NCBI RefSeq assembly: GCF_000024465.1
Contig: NC_014010.1
Location: 248,001-312,000, forward strand
Direction of reading: 5' to 3'
DNA: 64,000 bases
Source: Candidatus Puniceispirillum marinum IMCC1322
GTDB taxonomy: Bacteria; Pseudomonadota; Alphaproteobacteria; Puniceispirillales; Puniceispirillaceae
Positions 43,071 through 52,406 of the stretch are shown piece after piece. A program made the translations under genes and the position numbers. The notes beneath the pieces were generated by a model. That model saw only the letters and a list, made by a program, of their open reading frames with translations. It was not told the origin of the DNA and searched no databases. Every line of letters starts with the position of its first letter. The first letter of the stretch is position 1.

Positions 43071-45035
43071 ATGCCAAACACAGCAATGCCAGAACCCAAA
43101 CTCGATGTGATCTGTATTGGTCGTTCTTCGGTTGATCTTTATGGAAGCCAGATTGGTGGTCGGCTTGAGGACATGGCTGGCTTTGCTAAATATATTGGGG
43201 GTAGCCCTACAAATATCAGTATTGGTGCGTCTCGTCTGGGTCTAAAATCAGCGGTAATTACACGTGTTGGTGATGAGCATATGGGGCGCTTTATCCGCGA
43301 ACAGCTTGTTGCCGAAGGCGTCGATGTTTCGGGTGTCATCACTGACCCTGTTCGCCTTACGGCTTTGGTGCTTTTGGGCATACGTGATAATGCGCAGTTT
43401 CCGTTGATTTTCTATCGTGAAAATTGTGCTGATATGGGGCTTGTCGAAGATGAGATTGATCCAGTCTTTATAGCTTCTGCGCGGGCTGTTCTGGTTACAG
43501 GTACGCATTTTTCAACACCGCAGGTTGCCGCAGCAAGTATGAAAGCAATCCGGCTAGCGCGTGCAGCTGGTCGTAAAGTTGCTTTTGATATCGATTACCG
43601 GCCAAATTTGTGGGCTTTAGGCGGGCATAATGATGGTGAAAGCCGGTTTGTGGAAAGCGCTTATGTGACCGAACATTTACGCCCGATTTTGTCTGAATGT
43701 GACCTGATTGTGGGCACTGAAGAAGAATGGCATATTGCTGGTGGATCGACCGATACATTGGCTGCTTTGGCCTCGGTGCGTGCTTTTAGTGATGCGACCA
43801 TGGTTTGTAAGCGTGGTGCTCTGGGCTGTACGGTATTTGCAGGCAAGGACGATAATGATGTCGCGCAGGAACCTGTTCAAATTAGGGGATGGGATGCGGG
43901 TATAACCGTACCTGTGCAGAAAATAGACGTATTCAATGTGCTGGGAGCTGGTGATGGCTTCATGGCTGGATTTCTTCGTGGTTGGCTCCGTGGTGAGTCT
44001 CTGGCCACGGCGGCATCTTATGCAAATGGGTGTGGCGCGCTTGCCGTTTCACGGCATGGCTGTGCCCCTGCATATCCGTCATTTGCGGAATTGTCACATT
44101 TGTTGACGCATGGCAGTTCGGAATTTGCGTTACGAAAGGATACCCAGCTCAGCCAGTTACATTGGGCTACAACGCGCCGTCGCCGCTGGCATAAGCTTGC
44201 AGCATTTGCTTTTGACCACCGTCATCAGTTTGTTGCCATGGCTAAACAGCATGGTCGTGACGAAGCTGCCATTGATGAATTTAAGTTGTTGGCACTTGAG
44301 GCAGCCGCTAAAGTGATAGGCGCGGCAGGCGAAGAAGGTTCTCAGACAATGGGTATTCTGGTGGATGATCGTCTTGGTCGATCTGCCTTGCATAAAGCCT
44401 CAGACCTTGATTGCTGGATTGGGCGTCCGATTGAAGAGTCAGGTGTGTTTCCTTTATCCCTTGAGGAAGCGCCGGATATCGGCTCGCGGCTGGCACAATG
44501 GCCAGCAAATCATTGTGTTAAAGTGCTACTGCCATTCCGAACAGACGATTCATCTGACATTATTGATGGTCACGAAAAATTGATTGTCCAGCTTTTTGAT
44601 GCCTGTCAACAGACCAACCATGAAATGCTGTTGGAAATTATCACCGCACGACCTGACAAGCCAACGGCTGTTGATCAGGTGCCGCAGATCATAGAACGCA
44701 TGTATGAACTTGATGTATTTCCTGACTGGTGGAAACTGGAGCCTGTTGATAAGCCTGAATTCTGGACGCAATGTGGTGATATTGTTCGCAAGCATGACCC
44801 GCATGTCCAAGGGATTATTGTTCTGGGCAAAGAAGCGCCTAGTGATGTGCTGGCTGGGGCGTTTGCCGCCGCTAAAACAGAACCTCTGGTAAAAGGCTTT
44901 GCCATTGGCCGGACAATTTTTGCTGATGTGGCTGCTTCCTGGTTTAAAGGTGAATTGACTGATGCTGCTGCACGCGACAGCATGGCAGATAAATATAGTA
45001 ATCTTATTGCACTCTGGAACAAGGCAGGCGCGTGA
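43071..45035 (+). CDS. iolC: 5-dehydro-2-deoxygluconokinase fused to DUF2090 aldolase-like domain
   Basis: 654 aa from the ATG at 43071. Residues about 8-330 are a PfkB kinase: CIGRSSVDLYG, GGSPTNISIGASRLG and NVLGAGDGFMAGFLRG, the last with the catalytic Asp. It phosphorylates 5-dehydro-2-deoxygluconate. Residues about 345-650 are a DUF2090 domain (WATTRRRRWHKLAAFAFDHR at its start), which in such fusions is thought to supply the aldolase step giving malonate semialdehyde and dihydroxyacetone phosphate. First gene of the long iol operon; iolD follows after one base. Confidence 0.93.
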   Translation: MPNTAMPEPKLDVICIGRSSVDLYGSQIGGRLEDMAGFAKYIGGSPTNISIGASRLGLKSAVITRVGDEHMGRFIREQLVAEGVDVSGVITDPVRLTALVLLGIRDNAQFPLIFYRENCADMGLVEDEIDPVFIASARAVLVTGTHFSTPQVAAASMKAIRLARAAGRKVAFDIDYRPNLWALGGHNDGESRFVESAYVTEHLRPILSECDLIVGTEEEWHIAGGSTDTLAALASVRAFSDATMVCKRGALGCTVFAGKDDNDVAQEPVQIRGWDAGITVPVQKIDVFNVLGAGDGFMAGFLRGWLRGESLATAASYANGCGALAVSRHGCAPAYPSFAELSHLLTHGSSEFALRKDTQLSQLHWATTRRRRWHKLAAFAFDHRHQFVAMAKQHGRDEAAIDEFKLLALEAAAKVIGAAGEEGSQTMGILVDDRLGRSALHKASDLDCWIGRPIEESGVFPLSLEEAPDIGSRLAQWPANHCVKVLLPFRTDDSSDIIDGHEKLIVQLFDACQQTNHEMLLEIITARPDKPTAVDQVPQIIERMYELDVFPDWWKLEPVDKPEFWTQCGDIVRKHDPHVQGIIVLGKEAPSDVLAGAFAAAKTEPLVKGFAIGRTIFADVAASWFKGELTDAAARDSMADKYSNLIALWNKAGA

Positions 45036-45036
45036 T

Positions 45037-46905
45037 ATGACACATGTAAGATTAACAATGGCGCAGGCATTGACGCGCTATCTTGCGGCACAATCAATCA
45101 GACAGCTTGATGGGTCAACCGCGCCCGCTTTTGCGGGGGTGTGGGCTATTTTTGGACATGGAAATGTCGCTGGGCTGGGTGAGGCGTTATATGCAACAAA
45201 AGACGATTTACCAACATTTCGGGGACATAATGAACAGGGTATGGCGCATGCGGCCATTGCCTATGCCAAGCAAAGTAACCGCCGCCGGATGATGGCTGTT
45301 ACATCGTCAATCGGCCCAGGCGCAACAAATATGGTAACTGCGGCCGCCTTGGCACATGTAAACCGTTTGCCGGTACTGTTTTTACCAGGGGATGTGTTTG
45401 CGGATCGCCGTCCCGATCCGGTTTTGCAGCAGGTTGAAGATTTTACCGATGGCACTGTATCAGCAAATGACTGTTTCCGGCCTGTCAGTCGCTTTTTTGA
45501 TCGGATCACAAGGCCCGAGCAGATTTTACAAGCTCTGCCAAAGGCCATGGCCGTATTAACTGATCCAGCGGATTGTGGTCCTGTGACCTTGAGCCTGTGT
45601 CAGGATGTGCAAGCTGAGGCTTATGATTTCCCGGTGAGTTTCTTTGCACCAAAAACACATGAAATTCGCCGTCAGAAAGCCGATCAGAACGAGTTTGATG
45701 TTGCTATTGACGTGCTTGCCAAGGCAAAACGCCCCTTAATTATTGCTGGCGGTGGGGTGCGCTATTCCGGTGCGTCGGATGATTTGGCGGCTTTTGCTAC
45801 ACGCACTGGTATTCCGGTTGCCAGCACGCAGGCAGGTAAATCTGCACTAATTGATAGTCATGATCAGAATTTAGGGTCACTTGGCGTTACAGGCAGTAGC
45901 GCGGCCAATGCATTGGCTGAAACAGCAGATGTTGTCTTGTCGGTTGGCAGTCGTTTACAGGATTTTGCCAGCGGATCAAATGGTATGATCAAAGGTCAGA
46001 TAATCGCTTTGAATGTGCAATCGCATGATGCGCTCAAACATAATGCCTTGCCATTATTATGCGATGCCAAACAAGGGCTTAATGACTTGTCAGATGCCTT
46101 ACCTGAACTACAGATTTCATCATCCTATGCTGGTGAAATTGCTGATCTGTCGGCAATTTGGGAAGCTGATATGGCTGTTGTTACCAGCGCAGAGACTGTC
46201 AGTACCAACGCCTTGCCATCAGATAGTCAGGTGATCGGTGCGGTGAACCGGAATGTTCCAGATAATACGATTGTTGTTGGCGCTGCGGGATCCATGCCAG
46301 GGGAATTACATAAACTATGGCAAGCTGGTGCTGTCGATGGGTATCATATGGAATATGGCTTTTCCTGTATGGGATACGAAATCGCTGCTGGCATCGGCGT
46401 GCATATGGCCGCTCCTGATCGTCCGAATGTCATTTTCACCGGTGATGGTTCTTATCTGATGATGAATTCGGAACTAGCAACAGCTGTTATGATGGGTGTG
46501 TCATTGACCTTAATCGTGACGGATAATCGTGGCTTTGGTTGCATCAACAGGCTTCAGGCAGGTACAGGCGGTGCTGCCTTTAATAATATGCTAGCAGACT
46601 CATATCACGCGGTTCTGCCCGATATTGATTTTGTCGCGCATGCGGCGGCAATGGGCGCGCGTGCAGTAAAGGCGGAGACTCTGGCTGCGCTTGAAGAACT
46701 GACGGCGGCGGCGATCAAACATGATGGCGTTGATGTGATTGTCATTGATACGGATCCGGCTCATAGCACTGAAGCTGGCGGCATATGGTGGGATGTTGCT
46801 GTACCTGCTGTGTCCAAGCGCAAAAGTGTAAACGAGGCGCACGCTAAATATGTTAAAGGCCGAAAGCGTCAGGCAAAAGGCGCACCATTGGCATCAGGTA
46901 AATAG
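45037..46905 (+). CDS. iolD: 3D-(3,5/4)-trihydroxycyclohexane-1,2-dione acylhydrolase
   Basis: 622 aa TPP-dependent enzyme that opens the inositol ring to 5-deoxyglucuronate. The catalytic Glu is in FRGHNEQGMAHAAIAYAK, SSIGPGATNM follows, and the TPP/metal motif is GDGSYLMMNSELATAV with TDNRGFGCINRLQ. The start at 45037, one base after the iolC stop, is preferred to a longer frame within iolC. Length is normal for IolD. Confidence 0.94.
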   Translation: MTHVRLTMAQALTRYLAAQSIRQLDGSTAPAFAGVWAIFGHGNVAGLGEALYATKDDLPTFRGHNEQGMAHAAIAYAKQSNRRRMMAVTSSIGPGATNMVTAAALAHVNRLPVLFLPGDVFADRRPDPVLQQVEDFTDGTVSANDCFRPVSRFFDRITRPEQILQALPKAMAVLTDPADCGPVTLSLCQDVQAEAYDFPVSFFAPKTHEIRRQKADQNEFDVAIDVLAKAKRPLIIAGGGVRYSGASDDLAAFATRTGIPVASTQAGKSALIDSHDQNLGSLGVTGSSAANALAETADVVLSVGSRLQDFASGSNGMIKGQIIALNVQSHDALKHNALPLLCDAKQGLNDLSDALPELQISSSYAGEIADLSAIWEADMAVVTSAETVSTNALPSDSQVIGAVNRNVPDNTIVVGAAGSMPGELHKLWQAGAVDGYHMEYGFSCMGYEIAAGIGVHMAAPDRPNVIFTGDGSYLMMNSELATAVMMGVSLTLIVTDNRGFGCINRLQAGTGGAAFNNMLADSYHAVLPDIDFVAHAAAMGARAVKAETLAALEELTAAAIKHDGVDVIVIDTDPAHSTEAGGIWWDVAVPAVSKRKSVNEAHAKYVKGRKRQAKGAPLASGK

Positions 46906-46919
46906 ATAAGGAGACTTAG

Positions 46920-47744
46920 ATGGCTGATCTTCTGATATCACCAGATCTGAACGGTAAGGCCGTACAGGATATTACCCCGGCTTCGGCCGGGTGGGGGCAT
47001 GTTGGTTTTGCCACCTATGACCTGGCGCCTGGTTCAATGATTGATGCGTCTATTGCCGCGACCGGTGACGCAAATCAGGATGTTGAAATATGCCTTGTTT
47101 TGTTATCTGGTTCAGCCAGCATTTCAGCAGGTGGACAGGATTTTGGGCTGTTAAAAGGGCGCAAATCGGTTTTTGATCGGGTGCCTCCGTTTGCCGTCTA
47201 TGTGCCAAAGAATACGGATTTTACGGTCACGGCTGAAACTGCATGTGAGGTAGCTGTTTGTCGTGCACCTGGCCTAGATGGTTCACATCCGGTGCGGTTG
47301 ATCACACCAGACGATATGTCTCTTGAAGTGCGGGGAAGTGGAAGCAATACCCGCCATATCTGTAACATTTTACCCGAAACTGAACCAGCGGACAGTTTGC
47401 TGGTTGTTGAAGTCATTACGGAAAGTGGAAATTGGTCATCTTATCCACCACATAAGCACGATACTGATGATTTACCACATGAGTCCTATCTGGAAGAAAC
47501 CTATTACCACCGAGTCGATCCACCTCAAGGTTATGTGATGCATCGTGTCTATAATGATGACCGTAGTCTTGATGAGTCGATGGCAGCAGGGGATAGATCA
47601 GTTGTTTTGGTGCCCGAAGGGTATCACCCTGTTGGCGTGCCGCATGGTTATGACAGCTATTATCTTAATGTAATGGCCGGACCAAAGCGAGTATGGAAAT
47701 TCCGCAATGATCCTGACCATGACTGGATTGTAAACCCAAAGTAA
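46920..47744 (+). CDS. iolB: 5-deoxy-glucuronate isomerase
   Basis: 274 aa bicupin isomerising 5-deoxyglucuronate to 5-dehydro-2-deoxygluconate. Metal-binding residues are seen in SSYPPHKHDTDDLPHESYLEE-like sequence (His-Lys-His, then Glu) and a later His in GVPHGYDSYYLNVMAG. AAGGAG precedes the ATG. It lies 14 bases after iolD and 12 before the first oxygenase gene. A second, divergent IolB is encoded at 51534-52391. Confidence 0.92.
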   Translation: MADLLISPDLNGKAVQDITPASAGWGHVGFATYDLAPGSMIDASIAATGDANQDVEICLVLLSGSASISAGGQDFGLLKGRKSVFDRVPPFAVYVPKNTDFTVTAETACEVAVCRAPGLDGSHPVRLITPDDMSLEVRGSGSNTRHICNILPETEPADSLLVVEVITESGNWSSYPPHKHDTDDLPHESYLEETYYHRVDPPQGYVMHRVYNDDRSLDESMAAGDRSVVLVPEGYHPVGVPHGYDSYYLNVMAGPKRVWKFRNDPDHDWIVNPK

Positions 47745-47756
47745 CGAGGCATCACT

Positions 47757-48593
47757 ATGACACTTAATGAGCATGACTTTAATGTTGCAACCGAAGCATT
47801 GATTGAAGGCCCTGGATATTATCTTTTTCCGTCTGTATTTTCTGCCGAACAGGTAGCTGAGGCCAATCGCATCATCAATTTTCATTCAAATGAAGCGCAG
47901 GCCGCCACACATTTTCATGGTGCACATTCAGATAAAGTTCACCTTCAGCGCCGCGTATGGAATTTGCTGAATAAGGGTGATGTTTTTGTTGATATGGTTC
48001 AGCATCCTGCTGTCATGGCGGTATTTTCAAAGGTACTCGGGCGCAATTTCATTCTTGGTTCTTTTGCGGCCAATCGTTTGTTGCCTGGTGCGCCTGGTCA
48101 AGAACCACATGTTGATTATCCCTATTGGGATATGCATGATATTGATGAATTTCCCGCAGGTATAAATTCAAGTTTTCATATGAATTGTCAGTCACTTATC
48201 AGCCTACATGAATTTACTGCTGAAAATGGTGCGACTGGTATTGTCCCGCATTCTCAAAAGCGTGGTGTCTATCCAAAAGCAGAAGAATTTGAAGCAGAAT
48301 TCATTCAGGTTACAGCTCCTCCAGGCAGTTTGCTTTTATTCACCGGCATGAACTGGCATTGCTCAATGCCGAATAATTCAGATGCTGAACGCACATCAAT
48401 TCTGGGGCAATATCTACCCAAATTTGTCAAACCAATGGAAAATCTTCTGGAAAGTGTTAATTCCGATATTCAGGCTAGTGCAAGCCCGGCATTACGGCAG
48501 CTTCTGGGAAGTGATTTGCGCTATCCTGAATTGCTTGAAGACGCCGAAGCAGGTAATGCAGAAGGCCGCAGCGCCACCGAAGCGGCTGAGTAA
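47757..48593 (+). CDS. Phytanoyl-CoA dioxygenase (PhyH)-family Fe(II)/2-oxoglutarate oxygenase, first copy
   Basis: 278 aa double-stranded beta-helix oxygenase. The iron facial triad is visible as H118-x-D120 (in QEPHVDYPYWDM) and H201 (in GMNWHCSMPN), with R212 as the 2-oxoglutarate-binding Arg. It lies between iolB and iolE with gaps of 12 and 28 bases, so it is part of the operon and not an unrelated neighbour. PhyH enzymes hydroxylate or demethylate small molecules. It could strip a methyl or other group from a substituted cyclitol, but the substrate is unknown. Confidence 0.85.
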   Translation: MTLNEHDFNVATEALIEGPGYYLFPSVFSAEQVAEANRIINFHSNEAQAATHFHGAHSDKVHLQRRVWNLLNKGDVFVDMVQHPAVMAVFSKVLGRNFILGSFAANRLLPGAPGQEPHVDYPYWDMHDIDEFPAGINSSFHMNCQSLISLHEFTAENGATGIVPHSQKRGVYPKAEEFEAEFIQVTAPPGSLLLFTGMNWHCSMPNNSDAERTSILGQYLPKFVKPMENLLESVNSDIQASASPALRQLLGSDLRYPELLEDAEAGNAEGRSATEAAE

Positions 48594-48621
48594 TATCATT
48601 TATCTTATTAAGGATAGCTTT

Positions 48622-49557
48622 ATGTCATCAACGATTATATCCCCCTCTGCCAGCGGGCTTAATGTTCGCCTTGGCATGTCCCCTATCTCATGGAGCAATG
48701 ATGATTTGCCACAACTTGGTGGCGACACATCTTTGGAAACCTGCCTAATAGAGACTCGTGAGGCTGGATTTACAGGCACCGAGACAGGTGGAAAATTCCC
48801 CAGTAATGCGGTTGAATTAGGTTCGGTCTTGGGATCACATGATCTGGCACTGGTATCTGGATGGTATTCAGGCACCATGATTTCGAATGATATTGAGTCT
48901 GAAAAACGTCGTATTACGCCACAACTCGAACTATTTCGTAATGTCGGGGCGGCGGTGATCGTTTATGGTGAGACCTTTGAAACTGTTCAGAATCAGCAAA
49001 GCCGCGCTTTGGCATCACGGCCCAAGCTGGTTGACTTCGATGCTGTTGCTTATGGCCGCAATCTGACTTTGCTGGCTGAATATTGTGCTGATTACGGCGT
49101 ACCATTGACCTTGCATCATCACATGGGCACTGCGGTGGAAAGTGAAGCCGAAATTGATACCATGATGAACAATACGGGTGAGGCAGTGAATTTACTGCTT
49201 GATACCGGACATCTGGTCTTTGCTGGCGGTGATAATGCGTCAGTAATCAGCAAATATGGACAACGTATCAACCATGTCCATACCAAGGATATTCGTCCAG
49301 ATATATTGGCTGGTATTGACCGTGACGAAAAGTCGTTTCTTGATTGTGTGCTTGATGGTGTCTTTACTGTGCCAGGTGATGGCATGATCGATTATCATGA
49401 CGTGATGCAGCGGCTGGCAGATGTAGGTTATGAGGGCTGGGTCATTGTCGAGGCTGAGCAAGATCCGATTAAAGCTAATCCCCTTGTTTATGCAAAAAAA
49501 GGCTATGACGCGCTAATGGAGGCGCTGACTAAAGCCGGATATGGTGTAACATATTAG
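48622..49557 (+). CDS. iolE: Myo-inosose-2 dehydratase
   Basis: 311 aa TIM-barrel dehydratase converting 2-keto-myo-inositol to the trihydroxycyclohexane dione that IolD opens. It has LGMSPISWSNDDLPQLGG at the start, FTGTETGGKFP, the metal-binding HHHMGTAVESEAEID and DTGHLVFAGGD blocks, and NHVHTKDIRPD. The start at 48622 gives the family N-terminus; the longer frame from 48382 runs inside the preceding oxygenase gene. Confidence 0.93.
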   Translation: MSSTIISPSASGLNVRLGMSPISWSNDDLPQLGGDTSLETCLIETREAGFTGTETGGKFPSNAVELGSVLGSHDLALVSGWYSGTMISNDIESEKRRITPQLELFRNVGAAVIVYGETFETVQNQQSRALASRPKLVDFDAVAYGRNLTLLAEYCADYGVPLTLHHHMGTAVESEAEIDTMMNNTGEAVNLLLDTGHLVFAGGDNASVISKYGQRINHVHTKDIRPDILAGIDRDEKSFLDCVLDGVFTVPGDGMIDYHDVMQRLADVGYEGWVIVEAEQDPIKANPLVYAKKGYDALMEALTKAGYGVTY

Positions 49558-49586
49558 GGGCAAATCTGGGAAGGACTGAGGAAAAT

Positions 49587-50477
49587 ATGGATTGGGTGCG
49601 CGCAAAAGCCGAATATGATCGTGATGGTTTTTACGTCATCGATAATTTGCTTCGCCCGGACGAAATTGACGACTTGCTTGCCGAAACAGCGCAGATTTGC
49701 CGAGGCAAGCGGGGTGCTGTGCGAGGTATTGCCGAAAACAAGCATTTACTTGGTGATAACCTAGATGATAACGACATTTTATCGCGTGTACTGACAATTC
49801 AATTCCCTCATAAAGCATCGCCTATGATACGCGATAATTATATCGCGCATCCGCGTATTGCCGAAGCTCTGAGCTATCTAATTGGTCCAAACGTAAAAGC
49901 AATGCAGTCAATGCTGTTTATCAAGCCATCGGGAAAACCCGGACAGGCATGGCATCAGGATGAACATTTTATTCCCACACGCGACTGCTCGCTGACTGGT
50001 TTGTGGATTGCGCTTGATGATGCAACCGTTGAAAATGGGTGTCTTTGGGTACGTCCGGGAAGTCATAAAGACCGTGTGATTTATGATACCGCGCCGCACG
50101 GATCGTCTGATTTTGACGAGGGAAACCAGTTAGTCGGCACCCCGGATGACGCTGACGCTGGTGTGCCCGTAGAGGTCAAGCGCGGTTCAGCAATTGTATT
50201 TAACGGCTATCTGCATCATCGAAGTTTACCGAATAAGGCAGAGAAGGGGACGTTTCGTCGTTCATTGGTCAATCACTATATGAGCGCCAATTCATTATTG
50301 CCATGGGATTGGGATGGCCGGATCGCACCAACCCGCGATATGCGCGATATTATGCTTGTTTGCGGTGTCGATCCTTATGCGTGGAAAGGAACCGAGGATA
50401 TCACCTTTGCCTTTTTGCGTGCTGAAACAGCCGATAATAACGATCCTAATCGGGATACACAGAAAAAGGTATTTTGA
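49587..50477 (+). CDS. PhyH-family Fe(II)/2-oxoglutarate oxygenase, second copy
   Basis: 296 aa with its own facial triad: H123-x-D125 (in GQAWHQDEHFIPTRD) and a distal His at 210/211 (NGYLHHRSLPN), followed by R224/R225. The ENGCLWVRPGSHKD block is typical of PhyH enzymes. It shares only the family fold with the first copy, so this is not a recent duplication. GGAAGGA lies before the ATG. Its stop overlaps the ATG of the second kinase gene (TGATG), implying that its product acts in the same pathway. Confidence 0.87.
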   Translation: MDWVRAKAEYDRDGFYVIDNLLRPDEIDDLLAETAQICRGKRGAVRGIAENKHLLGDNLDDNDILSRVLTIQFPHKASPMIRDNYIAHPRIAEALSYLIGPNVKAMQSMLFIKPSGKPGQAWHQDEHFIPTRDCSLTGLWIALDDATVENGCLWVRPGSHKDRVIYDTAPHGSSDFDEGNQLVGTPDDADAGVPVEVKRGSAIVFNGYLHHRSLPNKAEKGTFRRSLVNHYMSANSLLPWDWDGRIAPTRDMRDIMLVCGVDPYAWKGTEDITFAFLRAETADNNDPNRDTQKKVF

Positions 50478-51520
50478 TGCCAAAATTCAAACATCTGGAA
50501 GCGTTGCTAGCGCGTATGCAAAACGGTCGTTTTCTTTGCGTAGGTCGCGCTGGACTCGATCTATATCCAGAACCAGTTGGCACCAAGACCAAAGATGCAA
50601 CGCATTTCAGTGCCGATCTTGGTGGCTCGGCGGGCAATATAGCTGTCGCCCTGGCCAGACATGGGAAAATTGCCGCCTTAGTCACGGTGCTATCTGCTGA
50701 CCCTGTGGGGGTTTTTACCAAAACACGCCTAGAACATTATGGTGTTGATACCGATTGCCTAAGATTTTCTAATGGTAAGCATGAAAGGTTGGCAAGAAAT
50801 TCGCTGGCGATTGCCGAAACCCGTCCAGATGATGCCGAGGTGGTGATTTATCGAAACGATGCGGCGGATTTACTGTTATGTGAAGATGATGTTGCTTCAC
50901 TTGATTATGATAATACAGCGGCTTTGGTTGTAACCGGAACGGCGTTGTCAGCTAATCCTTCACGTGACGCTGTCTTTGCCGCCGCCAGACAGGCTAATGC
51001 GACTGGTTGCCCAGTTATCTTTGATATTGATTATCGGCGGGATGCCTGGCAAAGCGTTGAAGATGCCGCCCATATTGGCAGAGAATTCGCGGTTCTTTGC
51101 GATATTGTTATTGGCAATGATGATGAATTTGATGTGCTGGCAACGGGTACAAAACAGGGCGGTATGTCTTATGCTTCGGGGTTGGCTGGTGATGTTGGTC
51201 TGGTTTTATACAAGCAAGGTGCTGCCGGATGTCAAACGTTATATATTGATACAGAGCATGAAAATAAGGATATAACTATATCAAAATATGGAATTTTTAA
51301 TGTGTCGATAGCTAAACCATTTGGTGCAGGGGACTCTTTTATGGGGGCTTTTCTAGCCGCGCTTCATGCGGGGGTTTCGCTTGATGATGCTGTTATTCGT
51401 GGGTCGGCGGCGGCGGCTATGGTGGTGTCACGGCCGGGATGTGCGTCTGCTATGCCTGATAAAGATACGTTGGACAGTTTCATGGCACAAAATACAGCCA
51501 GCGAATTTGGCGCTACATAG
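50477..51520 (+). CDS. PfkB-family sugar kinase (IolC-like kinase without aldolase domain)
   Basis: 347 aa. It has FLCVGRAGLDLYPEPVG at the N-terminus, LGGSAGNIAVALARHG and the ATP/catalytic motif KPFGAGDSFMGAFLAAL. The N-terminal region resembles IolC but the DUF2090 domain is missing; an aldolase of another family is encoded two genes downstream. It overlaps the second PhyH gene by one base. It probably phosphorylates a 2-deoxy-keto-aldonate or related acid made by the second IolB. Confidence 0.88.
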   Translation: MPKFKHLEALLARMQNGRFLCVGRAGLDLYPEPVGTKTKDATHFSADLGGSAGNIAVALARHGKIAALVTVLSADPVGVFTKTRLEHYGVDTDCLRFSNGKHERLARNSLAIAETRPDDAEVVIYRNDAADLLLCEDDVASLDYDNTAALVVTGTALSANPSRDAVFAAARQANATGCPVIFDIDYRRDAWQSVEDAAHIGREFAVLCDIVIGNDDEFDVLATGTKQGGMSYASGLAGDVGLVLYKQGAAGCQTLYIDTEHENKDITISKYGIFNVSIAKPFGAGDSFMGAFLAALHAGVSLDDAVIRGSAAAAMVVSRPGCASAMPDKDTLDSFMAQNTASEFGAT

Positions 51521-51533
51521 ATGGAGATAGATT

Positions 51534-52391
51534 ATGCATATTCCACCGCATGAAAATAATAATAAGCCAATTATTGATGCGCATCATGCATCGGTGCCGT
51601 TGACCTATTTTAATATTGTCAAATTATCCAAGGGTGAGAGCTTTACCTATGCGGTGCCAGACTATGAAACCTGTATTGTACCCGCTACGGGTTGTATCGA
51701 CATATCTATTGCAGCAAAAGGGACTGCAGACCTTCATTTTGACAAGATTGGTAATCGTGGCAGTGATGTATGGGATGGCGAACCTGAAGCGGTCTATGTA
51801 CCAACAGGTATGACGGCGCATCTCACATGCCAAAGCGACAATGCGGAAATATTCATAGCTGGTGCCCAATTTGCCGAGACATTGACGCCTTTTGCTGTAC
51901 GGCGTGATGAAATTGATCTGGTTCAATATGGTTCGGATGATACCAAGACACATCGCAAGATTAAGCATATTCTGGGGCAAAAACAGGCTGATAAGGTTGG
52001 GCGCTTGCTTGTATCAGAATTATTTACCGTTGGCACAGGTGGCTGGTCCGGTTTTCCACCTCACAAGCATGATACCGACCGCAAGCCCGATGAAACCCGC
52101 CATGATGAGGTGTATAACTTCCGGTTCCGTCCAGATTTCGGTTTTGGCATGCAATTATTACAGCCCGCAGATGGCGGGCAGGGCGATGCGTTTCATATAA
52201 CCAACGGATCAACTTTTGCGATCCAGTCCGGCTACCATCCGTGTGTTGTCGCGCCAGGCTATGAGATGTATTATTTCACCATCCTTGGCGGTTTGAGTCA
52301 GCGACCTCTGGTACAATATTTCCAACCTGAACATGCCTGGCAAATTGAAGTGATTCCGGGCATCAAAGATATGATTGCCAAATTCAAATAG
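51534..52391 (+). CDS. Second 5-deoxy-glucuronate isomerase (IolB family)
   Basis: 285 aa bicupin. The metal site FPPHKHDTDRKPDETRHDE keeps the His-Lys-His and Glu of IolB, and the C-terminal QSGYHPCVVAPGYEMYYFTILGG block is family-like. Its sequence differs strongly from the first IolB at 46920-47744. Two IolB proteins in one operon suggest that two different uronate-like substrates are processed. 13 bases after the kinase gene. Confidence 0.87.
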   Translation: MHIPPHENNNKPIIDAHHASVPLTYFNIVKLSKGESFTYAVPDYETCIVPATGCIDISIAAKGTADLHFDKIGNRGSDVWDGEPEAVYVPTGMTAHLTCQSDNAEIFIAGAQFAETLTPFAVRRDEIDLVQYGSDDTKTHRKIKHILGQKQADKVGRLLVSELFTVGTGGWSGFPPHKHDTDRKPDETRHDEVYNFRFRPDFGFGMQLLQPADGGQGDAFHITNGSTFAIQSGYHPCVVAPGYEMYYFTILGGLSQRPLVQYFQPEHAWQIEVIPGIKDMIAKFK

Positions 52392-52406
52392 TCGGATGGA
52401 TTAACA

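Noticed and set aside
48382-48621. N-terminal extension of IolE.
   Set aside because: It runs in another frame through the first PhyH gene; IolE's family N-terminus begins at 48622.
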